64,000 bases of DNA from Acanthaster planci (lineage: Eukaryota; Echinodermata; Asteroidea; Valvatida; Acanthasteridae). The translations under genes and the position numbers were made by a program. This document shows positions 23,906-36,828 of the stretch, in pieces. Each line of letters begins with the position of its first letter. Position 1 is the stretch's first letter. The notes beneath the pieces were generated by a model. It did not search any database and was not told the DNA's origin. It worked only from the letters and a program-made list of their open reading frames with translations. The DNA lies in contig NW_019091640.1 of the NCBI RefSeq assembly GCF_001949145.1, positions 120,644 to 184,643 of the forward strand. The letters are read 5' to 3'.

Positions 23906-25280
23906 CAAAAATGGACTGACACGGGTGATATAAATAAACATGTTGACAAGAATCCAGATAATAAAGGAAAAGTCCACAGGCTATAGACGTTGCTTATCTG
24001 TTTCAATTTTATTTCTCCCAATAAAAAAAAGATAACTTTGGTAGAAGAAGTTTCTGCAAATACAAATGAAATACTGAACAAATATGATATTGAACCGTCG
24101 CTGGGTGTCCACAAATTGAAGTTTGTCCCTTTGGTGGAATGCAGAAAATGAAGTACAAAAAATTTATGCTCCCAATGAAACAAAAATGATTTGTATGCGG
24201 ATAACACTGAATGATTACTAACGTGTATGACATAACTGTGTTCGCGGCATGTTAATGGTAAACAGCTATTGATATTTAAAAATTGCTTTGAATTTATGCC
24301 GAAAGAGAAACAACGAACGCAGTGTGAAAGAGAACATTAAACTGTAGTTTTGAATGATATGGCATAGGATATCAACCAAAACGATTTTCAAAGTCTGGGG
24401 CCTGTTGCGAAAGCATCAAACATCATTCATTAATAGAAGGATCCATGAAGAAAAAAGAATTATAGGATTTGCAAATAGTGGGTGTCATATCCCCCCTCAT
24501 CTAAAGGGGACACTTCCCCTGCCCCCCCCAGCTGCAAGTGATCAATAACTATTATAGAACCCATCTATTCAATCAACTTGTCTTAAAGAAAGTACCATTA
24601 TATGTGGGTTATTTCAGTCTTACACACGAACAAAGACTGTTACAAAATATACAGACAATTACATCAGACACGATACAAAACACAGGGAGCACATTACTAG
24701 GAAAAAGAAGGGGGACTCTAAACTAAATTGAAGATTTTTAAAGGGGAGCTGCTACTATGTAAAAAAGGGTGTTTTTAATTACTAACTAATTTCTGGCTTT
24801 GCCACATACACAAACATAAACATCGTAAATGAAGCAAGACTTGTGGAGTGCAACACCAAAATGTACGGTCTTCTGTACATTGTGTCTGCAAATGCAGTCA
24901 GAACAGCCTTCCTCTATGGTATAACAGAGAAGAGTTGAACATTGTGAATTTCTGAAAAAAAGCAAAATCTCCTTTTACATTTATAATACTACATGCTTCT
25001 TTTTGAAGGAAAAAAGCAATCAGGCCAGCTTATAAGGAGTCAGATATTGCTCTTGACCCATCAAGACTTCTTAATATCTTTAATGTATTATATATTTTAA
25101 ACATTAGTGGAAAGCTCAATTTCAAGAAGTCCTCCTAGTTGCATAGAATACTGGATCACTTAATGACACACTTATAATTCCTGAATTTTGTTGCAGAACA
25201 AAATGTATGCAAAACAACATCCCAATCCGTGATCACACCCTTCAACCTTAAACCTTTTCATTTATGAATGTTTACTGTTT
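23906..25280. other. Intergenic between SPATA4 and alpha-galactosidase
   Basis: AT-rich with no supported gene. The SPATA4 promoter should lie just right of 23011 (about 23012-23300), where sequence is more GC-rich, but no specific element was recognised. Confidence 0.5.
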
Positions 25281-25286
25281 TTTATT
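25281..25286 (-). terminator. Polyadenylation signal of alpha-galactosidase
   Basis: TTTATT on the plus strand reads AATAAA on the coding strand, about 230 bases after the stop codon, a plausible 3' UTR length. Confidence 0.5.
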
Positions 25287-25515
25287 AAAATTGATTTAAT
25301 TGCATTTATAAAAATTGGTACATTATATCCTTTTTAACATTTTTTATATTTTTGACCATAGCTAGCCTTTTGTCAAGGCCTTCGCGGCTCTGTGTGTGTA
25401 ACTGCAAAGCGACTGGACAGGAAACCACATACACCAGCGGTTGCACCTCTCGCCTGGTCTCCTATCCTCCTTGTCTCCTGGTCTCCTTGCGAGTTCAAGT
25501 CTGCCAAAAGCCCTC

Positions 25516-28500
25516 TTAATAAACCTTAAAGGTCCTCTTTTTGACTGGTTCAGCCTTAATCATCACAACTCCACCAGGGTTAACTTTGACATTCAGTGGG
25601 TCATACTTGATGAAGATTCCTAGGTTCCTATGGTTGATGACATCACGGACGTAGAATGGGGTATTGGGGTATCCCAGATCTGTCATGGTCGTCGTGAAAT
25701 TGTGCGGCATATCAGTAGCCCGACTGAAAATGACCGCGGCAAAGCAACCTTTGTCCAGCACTTTGGTCCACACCTCAAAGTGGGATTCCTATTTTCAGAA
25801 AGAAAAAAAAATCATTTCATGTAACTGCACTGCAAGAGACAGAACTAGAAGAGTGAGCAAAGTAGCCACATCTTCAAACTAAAATCCTTGATTTATTAAC
25901 TGCAGTACAATGTTTATACAGTGATAATAGACCTTATTCACAAGGAAGCCATTTTAATGATGTTCCTTCAATCTATCTTATTCAATGTATCGAAGTCAGA
26001 CTATTTTGGGTTCCACTGCCCACTTTCACTTTTTTAATATGTTGCTTAAAACATTTAGATAAATAAGTCAAAACTTTTAAATTATTCATCACCGCCAATA
26101 AAGTTAATCTGTCATGAACTTTTATTCCATTACTTTCACGTTTATTTTAAGCTTCCCATAACAAAATAGTTAACCTTGCTTTGACTTCAATAAGGCCAGC
26201 TAGTGAATAAGGTCAATTCTGCTGACACACTGGTCGGCAAAAAAGTTGTTTGCGGGAAGCAAGAATCGTGATATTAGAATATTCATAATGTTTTGACACC
26301 ATACTTTACACCCAAACTTCATTTGTCATTGATGACATCTATTCTTTGGTCATATTTAATAGTGCATCTGGATACGACAAAGACAGAAGACCCTATTGAG
26401 GATGTCCGATTACTTTGGCAAAATATATGAAAGTAAATATAATCAAACACACAAAGAAAGAAAGAATAATAGTTGATTTTCTGTAACTATATAAATATCA
26501 AATCAGTATAGCCATTAAACCGAGACTTAATGACAAACACCACTTTAGAACTAGTTCGTAGCCCAATACACTGCATGTATAACCTCAAGGGGAACATAAC
26601 TTTGTAAACTCTTGCCCCTAGCTAGCGACCGGGGGCTCCTAGCTAAGTCCATGGGGTCACACAAGCTGGCCACCTCCTTCATTATGCAGCAACTTTCCAC
26701 TGTATGCCTGTATATATTGTTCCCAGTGCACTTGACCGTGCCCTGCTTCAGCTTGTCTCTGGGCAAGCACTGGGCATAATGGAAAGTTTGTGTGGCCTCA
26801 AAGTAAAACTTTCATTCACTCTATAAATTAATCTAGCACGACAATTTACTTAACCATACCTAATCGATGTACAAGAAATTAGTCAATTGTTTGTAATGAG
26901 AATCATGAATTTTCCCTGTATGTTCTCAAACTTTCAGGAACTTTGCAGTTAAAACCCACATTACCCTGGCAGTGCAAAGTATAGTTCATGACTTAAAGTA
27001 CATGTACATGTACTTTGCATGAGCAAATAGCGTATTTGCGAGACAAAATATCATGTCCCATCTATGCAAAGCTATTGAAAATATTACATTCAATATAACA
27101 ATCACAAAACAAAACCAATCATGTCAGTCAGTAATAATATTTCATCAATTAACTCCGTTCAATTATCAGTCAATTTATAGCTTGGGCAGAGAATAATAAA
27201 ATTGGACTAATTCAGCCAACTTATCAACAGAAATTAAGCTTCTGGAAACTACATCTAAAAGAAAGAAATCAGCTCAGACCTGGATAGGACAATAACTGAG
27301 GACGACCATTATTAAAGATGTCCAATTACTTTGGCAAAATACATGTACATTGTATATGAAACTTAATTAGGCACACTCACAGGTGCTCCCTGCTATCTTT
27401 GGCCTATTCCACTTTTTATTGGGGGAGATTGTTTTCTGTAGCAATTTCCCTCCAGAGGGACTATGCCAGGAAGGGGCTCTACAAATAGTACTCTATGAAC
27501 CAGTTAACATAACCCACTAAACAACAACCCTTGACTACTTTTTCCATTCAGCAGTGTCACATTAAACTATTTTAGAGAAAGACCTTGGGTGAAGGTCTAT
27601 GTATACACGTACATGTACATACAGGTATACATGGCCTTGAACTGTGGATTGTGTGGCCTACTGTAGGATTTGTGATTCTGTTGCCATTGAAGATTTTTGA
27701 CCAGCTGGGGGGCCACATGTTTTGTTCTTGAGCAAGCTATTTTGCCCCAATTAACCAACCATCCTGCAACCAGAAGTGTAAATGGGTGCGTCCATTAGCT
27801 GGTGAGTAATCTGCAATGGACACCATTCTATTCAGGAGAAATGGAGATACAGTTTACGGTCATTTCACACTGAGGAAAATGCAGATGAACACCAGCCTGA
27901 TGAACCATTTTGGCAAAAGGTTTTGATGCACTTTTTACACTTACGCTGTGTATCATGATGCCCATCTTGCCCAGTTTGTCCTGGTTGATGGCGATGACCT
28001 CACGGTTCTGGAGAATGGCCTTCATCTTCGGATCCATCTTCCGAAGGTCGCTGGACATGAGCAGCGCAGATGACATGATGGACCACAGCGCCATCTGAGA
28101 CTGTGCTTGCTCATAGCTCAGAGCAAAGTCTCCGACTATAATCTGTTACAAGAAAACTGAACAATGCCTTATTTTGAAACTGTAATAAAATTACTCAAAT
28201 CTCAAAAATAAAGAAAATCTGATCCATATTTAACATTTCCATCCTTCTTCTTTTCTCTGACAACAGCCTGCTCGTATAAACTAACTGTAAAGAACTCCTC
28301 ACAGGAAATATTGAAAACAGCCTGTAATATTAAATCCCTGCAAATTCACACATTATCAGGTTGGAAGTGGTTCATATGAGGGAGGCTGGGGAGCGAGGGT
28401 CTGGTATTTCTTCTTAAAGGGAAAGGGGGTTGAGGCGGGTGACAGGGGAAGGAAAGCAGGCTCACATGAGATTCCAGTTGCACCCTGCAAAAGTCTGTTT

Positions 28501-31500
28501 TATTGCTGCAAATCTGCAAAGATCACCCACCCATCTTCAACATTTGCACTTGAACTACAAAAACAAGAATGCGTCACATCAATTCCTGTGAAAATGGGAA
28601 GTACGACCACATAGTTGACGTGTATATCCCAATTTAATGTTACAGTAGACACTTCTACCATCCACTACACTTTAATAAGGCAACGAAACATTGGCCGGAG
28701 AGTGTAGGCCGAGCATGACCATCATCACATTAACACACACAGCAACTTTTTCATGTGGTTAGCAACTCTACATCTTTGGTCCAAGCTTGACCTCTAGGAA
28801 AGTCCAGGGAAGCAGAGATCAGACAAAAATCAGCCTGCGATTCTTGGAAGACTTCTGTTTGTTTCTTCAATACTCACAAAGTCCATATCAATGAAATTCC
28901 CCGGCCCGTTGACCTTGGCCATAATTTCCTGAAAGAAGGTGTACCAGTTCAGTATGGTGAGAACTTGCTCCCATGAGTCCTGCACATCAAGATACTGCCG
29001 CATGCTGTTGCAGTAAACTGCAATCTCAGTGTAATTTGGCTGGGTGGAATTAATAATAACAAAAAAACAGATTATTGGTTCCCTCAGGACCAAGAGTAGG
29101 CCCTCAATGTTATGAACTATAAGTATTTTTAAAAACAATTTTCAGGGTACAAGTCGTCTATCAAATTTCATCTTTGATATCATTTCTTGAAAGCATACTG
29201 AAAAACTGAGCACCATGTTAGAAGTATTCAATCAAAAGTTGTCAGACGATTTTTGCTTTAGGTAACAAACTTTAACGAATATACATGTGCATGATGTGGG
29301 TGGAGCTAAGATTGAAACCCAACTTGGAGCCAAAGTTTTGTGCTGGCAAATCCAGGCTCAGTTTCAAAATGAAAATGAACTCTTCACTTCAACTTTCAAA
29401 AAATCAAGCACTCTGGACCCTACTGACTCACATTGTGTTCCCTCATGTCGAAGCCCCACTCACATGAAAAGACAATCGGGCGACCAGTCTTGTTGAGAGC
29501 ATGGGACATATTAACAAAACCTGTAGAGGATCACCAATAGAGAAAATGTCCATAGCATAGCAACAGCCGCAACAGCAAAGTTGTGACTTCTTCGGCCACT
29601 GTAAAAAGAAAAATAAACTTGCCAGCCAGCAACATTGAGTTTTGTAACAAAATTCAATTAAAAGAACCAGTGAAACCTGTTTCTGCCACCAACATCCAGC
29701 ATTTGTCTATTACCTTCTCCAAACAAGACAGGGCCCAAATTGTGGCAACCGTCCATCTTGACATAGTCGACGCCCCATTCAACGTAAGTTTGAACATCTG
29801 TTTCAATGTGACCCCAAATCCCAGGGTAGCCGTCACATGTCTGGGTGCCCATGTCCTGATACAAGCCAAACTTCAGCCCCTTGGAGTGGACCTATGAGAA
29901 TTGTCAAAGGAAAATTGCTGACAAATTTTTTTAAACCTGTCTGTATGGCGGACAGTAGCAATGTGACAATGTTTTACAGCAGTACCATGTGAAAACTCTT
30001 TGGTGAGTAAAGTCCTGACGAGACACAATTCTCAAGGAATCTGAAGAGAATCGGTGGACTCTTAGTTGCAGACAGTACGCTTGGTCCATCGAGCCCACTA
30101 TCCTAAACATTTGAGGGTGACAGTTCGATTCAGAACCTTAATCCCTCACAAATTTAACATGGTGGTATTGCGAATCTTTGTCACAATGAATATGAATCAG
30201 ATTCTTAAATTTGAAATGGTGACCAATCAATCTATTATACTGATCTTTGTTTGGCAGTACTTACAACAGACCCTACTCAGACTAACCCCCAGCCCTAGTA
30301 GTATCTCCTCTCAAAATCTTTTACCTCTCACCTCACAAGTGCCAACTGACTACATGTGTGTATATGTCTGAGCATATCTTTCAATACCTTCCTTATTAAT
30401 ACTCAAAGTGCTGCATCAAACCTTCCAAGTTTCGGCAGCACCATCACAGGCAATACCACAAACAGTAGCAGGGGTGAAGCCAATGTTCAGTTAAGTTATT
30501 GGACATAATGATAAGCTGAACAGTTCTATGCTGAGCTTATATGATACACTTCTCTCTGTGCCGCACATTACTATAGACAGCCCTGACTCATTTCATGGAA
30601 ACGTTAACACAGAAAAATGCTAACAGCAGAACACATTTTGCCCAGCATAAGCCAGTCACAAACCAACATGCTGGGTGTCCTATATCATTGTAACTGATTT
30701 TCAGCCTGCTTTTGTCGTGCCAAATCATTTCCTAGGCAATGTGTCCACCTTACCAGCTACATAAAACCAGGTTGGCAGCTAGGTCTTACATAATCAGCCA
30801 AGTTCTTGATCCCACTTGGGAACCTCTTGGGGTCTGGCTGTAGACGGCCCTGAGCATCTCTCTCCTTTGACATCCAGCAGTCATCCATGTTGATGAACTC
30901 ATAGCCTACCTCTTTGTAGCCTTGACTCACTACTATATCGGCCATCTGCATGAAAAGTTCTTCCCTGAATGAAACAAAGGTTAAAACAAATTAGTAAGTA
31001 CTGTTTACGTGCACAATATCAAGACATGTGACAAAGAGGGATCTTTTCTTTCTATATCAAAACGAGGCCGCTCTCCTCAAATTAACAAAACTTTCCCTAT
31101 TTTTTTCCCTTGCTAGCATAAACGTTGCCAACGTATCATCAATCACACCAAAATCTGAGGTATCAAACATAAAGTCTATTAGCTGTTCTTCACTTCACCA
31201 TGTCAACCTATTCATCACTTCACTATGCAGCTCTGGAAGTCCCCCACTACAAGGATTTAGAAATGGGAGAGTGTCCAACCTACTACCTAGACATCACTTG
31301 ACACCAGTGCATGACAAACCCCATGTGACTGGCATTTTCTGAGTAGATGCTTTAAACTTTTTCCCTGCTAAATCTGACTCTTTGGGACATATAATCACTT
31401 TGTGATGCCTGACATTTCACAGCAGGAAAAATATGGAAATTGGAATTCTTCCTTATCACATTTAAAATCTTGTTTCCAATACCTGATGCAATTGTCGGGG

Positions 31501-31640
31501 TCGGGGTCACAGTCCACATTGCATCGGAATCTCTCCCATGCATTCCAGCCCATAGGAGGGGTGCGAGCCAAACCATTGTCTAAACCATACCCAGCTGGCA
31601 CAGTCAGTGACAGACTCACAAGCAGGAGAATGGTCCTCAT
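25516..31640 (-). CDS. GLA: Alpha-galactosidase, GH27 (7 exons, complete)
   Basis: Minus-strand exons 31483-31640, 30790-30964, 29714-29891, 29432-29520, 28878-29039, 27945-28142 and 25516-25788 join in phase to 410 codons plus stop; human GLA also has seven exons. Residues 1-19 are a signal peptide. The GH27 hallmarks follow: [18 protein letters not shown]80-D81-C82-W83, nucleophile D158 in YVKMDGC, and acid/base D218 in [10 protein letters not shown]. Family knowledge: lysosomal removal of terminal alpha-galactose from glycolipids and glycoproteins. At the loop that separates GLA from NAGA (human E203/L206 against S/A) this protein has C190-E191-W192 and F194, which favours galactosidase over N-acetylgalactosaminidase activity. 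Oddity: the usual GGWNDPDML loop reads GNFIDMDFI (247-255), keeping both Asp but not Trp, Asn or Pro. An ancestral GLA/NAGA paralogue remains possible. Confidence 0.88.
26995..27016. repeat. Perfect 22-bp palindrome of the ACATGT family
   Basis: AAAGTACATGT followed immediately by its reverse complement, in alpha-galactosidase intron 6. It is the cleanest local example of the ACATGTA-type motif that recurs across the window, for example near 27340, 27610, 46205, 60080, 61690, 62320 and 63985. Confidence 0.85.
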
Positions 31641-34600
31641 CTTTAGCCAGCTTCAAGGCGAGGTCTGCAAGATGAAGCTTGCATAGTTTCAAATAAAAAG
31701 AGAGGCAAGATTCCAAGAACCAATAGGCCTAACTGGATTTTAGATTTTGATGGTTATACTAGTTTTATAAACCACAATATACATGATATAACTTTTAAAA
31801 AGAAGGATTTGAGCAAGTCATCAGCGACCTGTCACACTCGTCTTCTGTGGGGTAGAAAATAAGCTAGCGGCACACATCCCTCTCCTTCTAGCTTGACCGT
31901 TTCAGTAATTTTGAGAAGGAATCGGCGTAAGCCTAGTATTGAGTTCTAGTGATAGGCCTACTACGAGAACTCCATAGAGGAATCACACACGGAGTGGTGA
32001 TTTGGAATTGAAGTTCAGCAGTCATTGAATTGAAGCTCTAGTAGTGTGTTTTCGTTATAAACCAAATAGAATCGGCCAATCATTACTGCCTTTCTACTAA
32101 TTTTTTTTCTACAGCAAAATATAGGTCAAAACAAAGGGATATGTACTCGGTGTATACGCGAACCGAACCAAGTTGACACATAGTTTTCTTTCGTGTGTAT
32201 AGATATCAGAAAAAAAAAAATTACCCCGAAATCATTCATCATAGGCGCGCATGTGACTGATCACATGATACGAGAGCGCTGCGTTCACTAGACGCCCCAT
32301 GAAAACAGAGGGCGCTGTAAAATCTTCATGGTAAGATATTTATGCGCCATTTCCACCAAATGGTTGTGTTTTGTATTACGCATTACGCGCATCCTGTTCG
32401 GCGTCTACTGCGCGAGCTCACCGGACATGCACTATTTGGCAACAAACAGTTTTTGGCACGAACTTTTAGTGCATTGGATCTTTGGGGTCACTTTACCGGC
32501 CTGCAACTGTATGACACTGTTAACACTTAAGTGCTCTTTGTCGTGCAGTTCTTGCATTCAAACATTTAAGAGGATTTGATCAGTGGGATGGCGGGCAGGG
32601 GGCCTGTATACCTCCCACGGCAAAAACAAAGAAGTGAAGATAAAGCACTGCAAAGTAGAATAAAATGAGTCCCTTGTGTAAATAATGTCCAGATCTGCAG
32701 ACGCTTTTCAATTTTCCGCCCTTGGCGCCTTCAAAGAAAAATCTGGTTCCCTGCGCCCGGCTTGATGGATTTGACCAAGAACAAGCTGCGAGTAATGTGT
32801 ACCGGCAATCCGGTACTTTTGTAGAAAATTTTAAAAACTGTCATGCCAGATTCAGTTTTTACATAATAGAGGATTTTTGCTCACTTTAAAAAAAGATCCC
32901 CATCATTAATTGGTGGGTGGAAGGGGTCGGTTTCCCTTTTGAGAATTGTCCCTTGCGGTCGGGAAGGTGCTTTCTATGCGGCTGCTTAAAAGTCCTGTAA
33001 ATAAGTGATTTTTAAATGCTGAAAACAAGAGCTTTGACCACTTTGAAAGAGCCAATTTTTTGACCTAAATTTATGCTCGCACATTCCCTTGTAATCCACC
33101 ATGCACCCGATGATTGCAAGCAAGCTCAAGATTCAACGATATCAGGCTGTTGGTCCCTGTTTTCATAACATGCAGTATATTTCTGACACGGTGAATCAGA
33201 GCATGGAGGGAGATCCATGGGTGAGTGTATTGAGCCAAAGGCTGTCGCGAAAGTTGATTAGAAACATGCAAATGTCTTTCCGGGCGTTATTGTTTGAACG
33301 CCACCTTTCATACCTAATTAGGCCGCATCGTCGAGCGACGATCTCTCCATCATGCGTTGTTCAGTGCAGCCTGTTGTACGTGTACATGCTGTTCAAGTGT
33401 TTCCAGTCTGTCGGTGTTAAGAAGTTAAGGGGAGTTTACGGACACACCGACCAGTCATGTGTCATTTTTATCAAACAAACACTCCGTTATTGAATATGTG
33501 CTAGGTCCGGAGAAATTCGATTTATATCTTGCCCATAAATAATTGCAGAAGTGGGATTTTAATACAAATGCGATAAACCAGTTTTCATGGCTGTTTCATA
33601 TCCGTAATTTGGCGTAATCTAGAAAAATGGTAGAGGCATCAACCATCTCGTGACTGTTACGATTTTTCCATTGAAGTTAGCGTGGAAAAAAAGCAACCAA
33701 AGGTGTCTGGAATTATAATGAAGGATTTCATGAAAACCGTGCACACGTTTTCTATCCACTGAAAATTCCACGAGGATCTATGACGTCATATCCGGAAGAC
33801 TTACATCCAGGCTGAACCCTCATTGACTTTCATTTGGCTGATGATTCTGCAAGACTCGTTGTGAATGTAAGGTGGTTGGGGCAATAGCGGATCGTAATTG
33901 AGACTGGGCATAATTAGGCCTAGAGAACGAGTCGAGGCCGTGATACAGGCAACCTCCTTGCGTCACCTCGAGAGCGCGGGGCAACATCGAGCCTCGGGTT
34001 TCTCGAGTTGTATCACTACGCCAAGTCACAATAACTGTTCCCATCAGGTTCTGCGTGTATGAGACGGAAGTTCTTCTCTAAATCATAGAGGAAGGACATC
34101 CATAGTCATGGTATGAAGTGAAAAAGTACATTGATATCCTGGGCCATTGTAAGACTATGAAGTAATCTATCGGTTAATGAATACATCGTGCAATAGCGTG
34201 AGCATAATTGTATAAACATTTACAGACAGAACGGGATATCCGAGCTCAGAATTGGCTCGAGACAGTAATCTAATCCGTGTAACCCGGATGGCTGGAACCG
34301 AAAGGCCAGATTGAAGTTGCCTTTACTGAGCCGACGTTTCAAAGTTTGGAACAGCTTGCTGTATTGACGTCAAATACATGTGTAATAGGTTGTCAAGCCA
34401 ACGGCATGGACTTAGCAGTAATGAAAGTTTTATCGTGATATTGGCTTTAAGGCAGTGTTTTCGCAAAATTAATTTGCATTGCTGAGATAATGACCCAACC
34501 GATGCACGGACAGAGAAGTGCAAATTTACATCAATTCTTTTTGACGAAGCATCAGTGATGCGGCCTGTCTGTGGGCGGCAACACGTACAAACGGTCGGGC

Positions 34601-34903
34601 TGAATCAGAATGCCACAGACTGGTCCACGACGCAGCTGCGCTACACGTGTCTAGATTATCAGCGATGGACAGATCACTGTCAGAGAGCGTTGCTCGTCAT
34701 CCTGCGAGTGCTCATATGCAGCTCGTTAGGTTGGAGACTCGATGATCTTTGAGGTAGACATTCACAACTGAACTCCTTCAGGAATCAAGAGGTTTGTTGA
34801 AATTGCCTGAGGAGATTTGACAGCTTGCGGGAAGTATGTTCACATAATTACTGCAGTCGGTTTTGGTGTTTAGTAACTGGAAGCCTGCATTTCTCAGCCA
34901 ATC
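31641..34903. other. Intergenic, between divergent GLA and GPCR
   Basis: Contains the upstream region of the alpha-galactosidase gene (transcribed left) and of the GPCR gene (transcribed right). No convincing ORF. The stretch 32250-32420 is richer in GC and CpG (GCGCGC, GAGGGCGC, TTACGCGC) and may be promoter-like. No core elements could be assigned. Confidence 0.45.
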
Positions 34904-36136
34904 ATGAACAATTCGGTTGTTTTAGCGCCCCTGGTGTCGAACTGCAGCTATATGTCTTGCCACGATTTTGGCGATTGCAATGTTGTCTTGAGCTTCAGCG
35001 AGGAGGACGCGATAGGATATTTGTACAGCGACTTGGACAAGCTGTATTTCACCATCATTTTGCCAATTTTATTTGCATTGGGAGTCCTGAGTAACGTTGC
35101 ATTTCTTCTCGTGATATACAATGTGAAACGTATGAGGACCTCCACCAATTATTGTCTGGCCAATCTAGCTGTGGCTGATGTGTTGTTCCTGATGGGCTCG
35201 GTGGGTAGTAAACTTCTCAAATATGCCAACAGTCCTATAACCATCGACGACAGCTCGCTGGGCCTGGCCGGCTGCATCGCGGTGTACCTCATCAGCGATA
35301 CGGCGTACCTCCTCTCCCTGGCGGCTATCACCCTCGTGTCGTTCGAGAAGTTCTACGCTGTGTGCTCGGCGTACCGAGCCCTGGGTGATTCCCGCCGACG
35401 GGTGTTCGTCCGTCTTCTGGTGGCTTCCTGGATAGTCGCGTTCTGTGTCGCTGTGTCTTTCATCCCTTGCATCGTGGATTACGTAGTCGTCTGCTCTTTT
35501 TGGCCTCCTGGTGATCCGTTCAACAGCTGGCCGAGTGAATTCGCCTACTGTGGGCCAGTGGGAGACTGGGCCATCTTATACGGTGCTGGGGCCCAGGCTA
35601 TACCCTTCCTTCTCATCTTTCCCATCAATGTGTATCTTTACCTGCGCATCATCGTCAGCATCACCCGTGCTATCAAGGACACCAGCATAGCGGGCAGAAA
35701 GAAGAAGAACATTCGCCAGAGAAACCAGATAGCCATCATGCTGATTGTTAACGGTGCTGTATTCTTTATCTGCTTAGCCCCCTTCGAAATGATAAGTCTG
35801 TTTTACATGATAGCGTTCGCACACAACGGGGAGTTCATCCTTCCCGAGGATACACGACAAAGTCTCACATCATCGGCGAAGGTGTTGGCGTACCTCAACG
35901 CTGCCGTCAACCCGTTCGTGTACACCTGTATGAGTGCGCAGTACCGAGATGCATTCTGTCAGACCTTCGGGATTGGACGCTGCAGCAGGTCTGCGAACGG
36001 TGGTGAAACAGAAAGGCAACCGGTCTTCAAACGCGCGCGTCAGATGTCCTCAAACCTCACTGCTTCAACTTCAGCGGGGAGCAGCATGAAGATCTACCAC
36101 ACCGTGCGTCCAACAGGCTCGCACAGAGTGTATTAA
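34904..36136 (+). CDS. Class A (rhodopsin-like) GPCR, single exon
   Basis: A 410-codon intronless ORF with in-frame TAG-TAA 33 bases upstream, fixing the start. The extracellular N-terminus has N-glycosylation sequons (N2, N13). Seven membrane segments run at about 47-74, 83-106, 121-150, 166-192, 222-250, 275-305 and 324-343. Family marks: N64 in TM1, LAVAD with D92 in TM2, C124 at the top of TM3, NPFVY (336-340) in TM7, a basic third loop (RKKKNIRQR) and a Ser/Thr-rich tail. Two signatures are changed: DRY reads E148-K149-F150, and the TM6 CWxP reads CLAP (290-293). The overall style recalls invertebrate peptide receptors (thyrotropin-releasing-hormone or neuromedin-U like), but I cannot name the ligand. 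AATAAA near 37202 is a distant possible poly(A) signal. Confidence 0.92.
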   Translation: MNNSVVLAPLVSNCSYMSCHDFGDCNVVLSFSEEDAIGYLYSDLDKLYFTIILPILFALGVLSNVAFLLVIYNVKRMRTSTNYCLANLAVADVLFLMGSVGSKLLKYANSPITIDDSSLGLAGCIAVYLISDTAYLLSLAAITLVSFEKFYAVCSAYRALGDSRRRVFVRLLVASWIVAFCVAVSFIPCIVDYVVVCSFWPPGDPFNSWPSEFAYCGPVGDWAILYGAGAQAIPFLLIFPINVYLYLRIIVSITRAIKDTSIAGRKKKNIRQRNQIAIMLIVNGAVFFICLAPFEMISLFYMIAFAHNGEFILPEDTRQSLTSSAKVLAYLNAAVNPFVYTCMSAQYRDAFCQTFGIGRCSRSANGGETERQPVFKRARQMSSNLTASTSAGSSMKIYHTVRPTGSHRVY

Positions 36137-36828
36137 TTTTACAATGATATTTGGCATGCCCTCACACAAAAATCACTCTCTCCTATTCAAACTAAGAACA
36201 AGACGATAAGGGTGAAATTCATTAAGTGTGAGATATCAAGTCATCTCTTTTTTTAGATTCTTTCATTTTCACATTGAAGTCTGTCACTCAAAATCTTATT
36301 GTCTTCTGCAGTTTTATTAGGAGACAGAGTGATATTTTCCTCCCTGGAAATTACACAATTATTAAATTGCCGAGGCCCGAACTGACTGGTCTTAACGGTT
36401 AGACAAGTGTCTTAGGCCACTGAATTGCAAGCACGTTCCTAGTTACATTCACTATGATTGCTGTGATGAACGTAACTATGAATACCTGACGAGAACTGCT
36501 GGTGATTATCCAGTGTTGTCATGATCACATTGCCCTGTTCAAATGTCACCGACTTCGGTCCTCAGCTTTCTGTTAACTTAGTCTCAAAACTGAGAAGATC
36601 TGTAGATCGTATAATTATCCGTTCTCTTATTAGAAACTCGGTTTTTGCCTCGCCAGAAGTTTTAACACATTAATATTCAGTGTTCAGTGTAAATTAATAC
36701 TCAGTACATGTATGACGTCCGTCACGTGCCGACACACTTCTTCACCCCGAGTATATACGTGCGCCCATGTTGAAGTCGTCGGACAGAAGAAAAAATGAAG
36801 AACTTGAAATGACTATCACGTGCCGACA
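36137..36828. other. GPCR 3' flank
   Basis: Probable 3' UTR followed by intergenic DNA. No gene seen. Confidence 0.45.

Noticed and set aside
33101-33493. 130-codon plus-strand ORF upstream of the GPCR
   Set aside because: No family resemblance and no link to the GPCR, which has in-frame stops just upstream of its own start.
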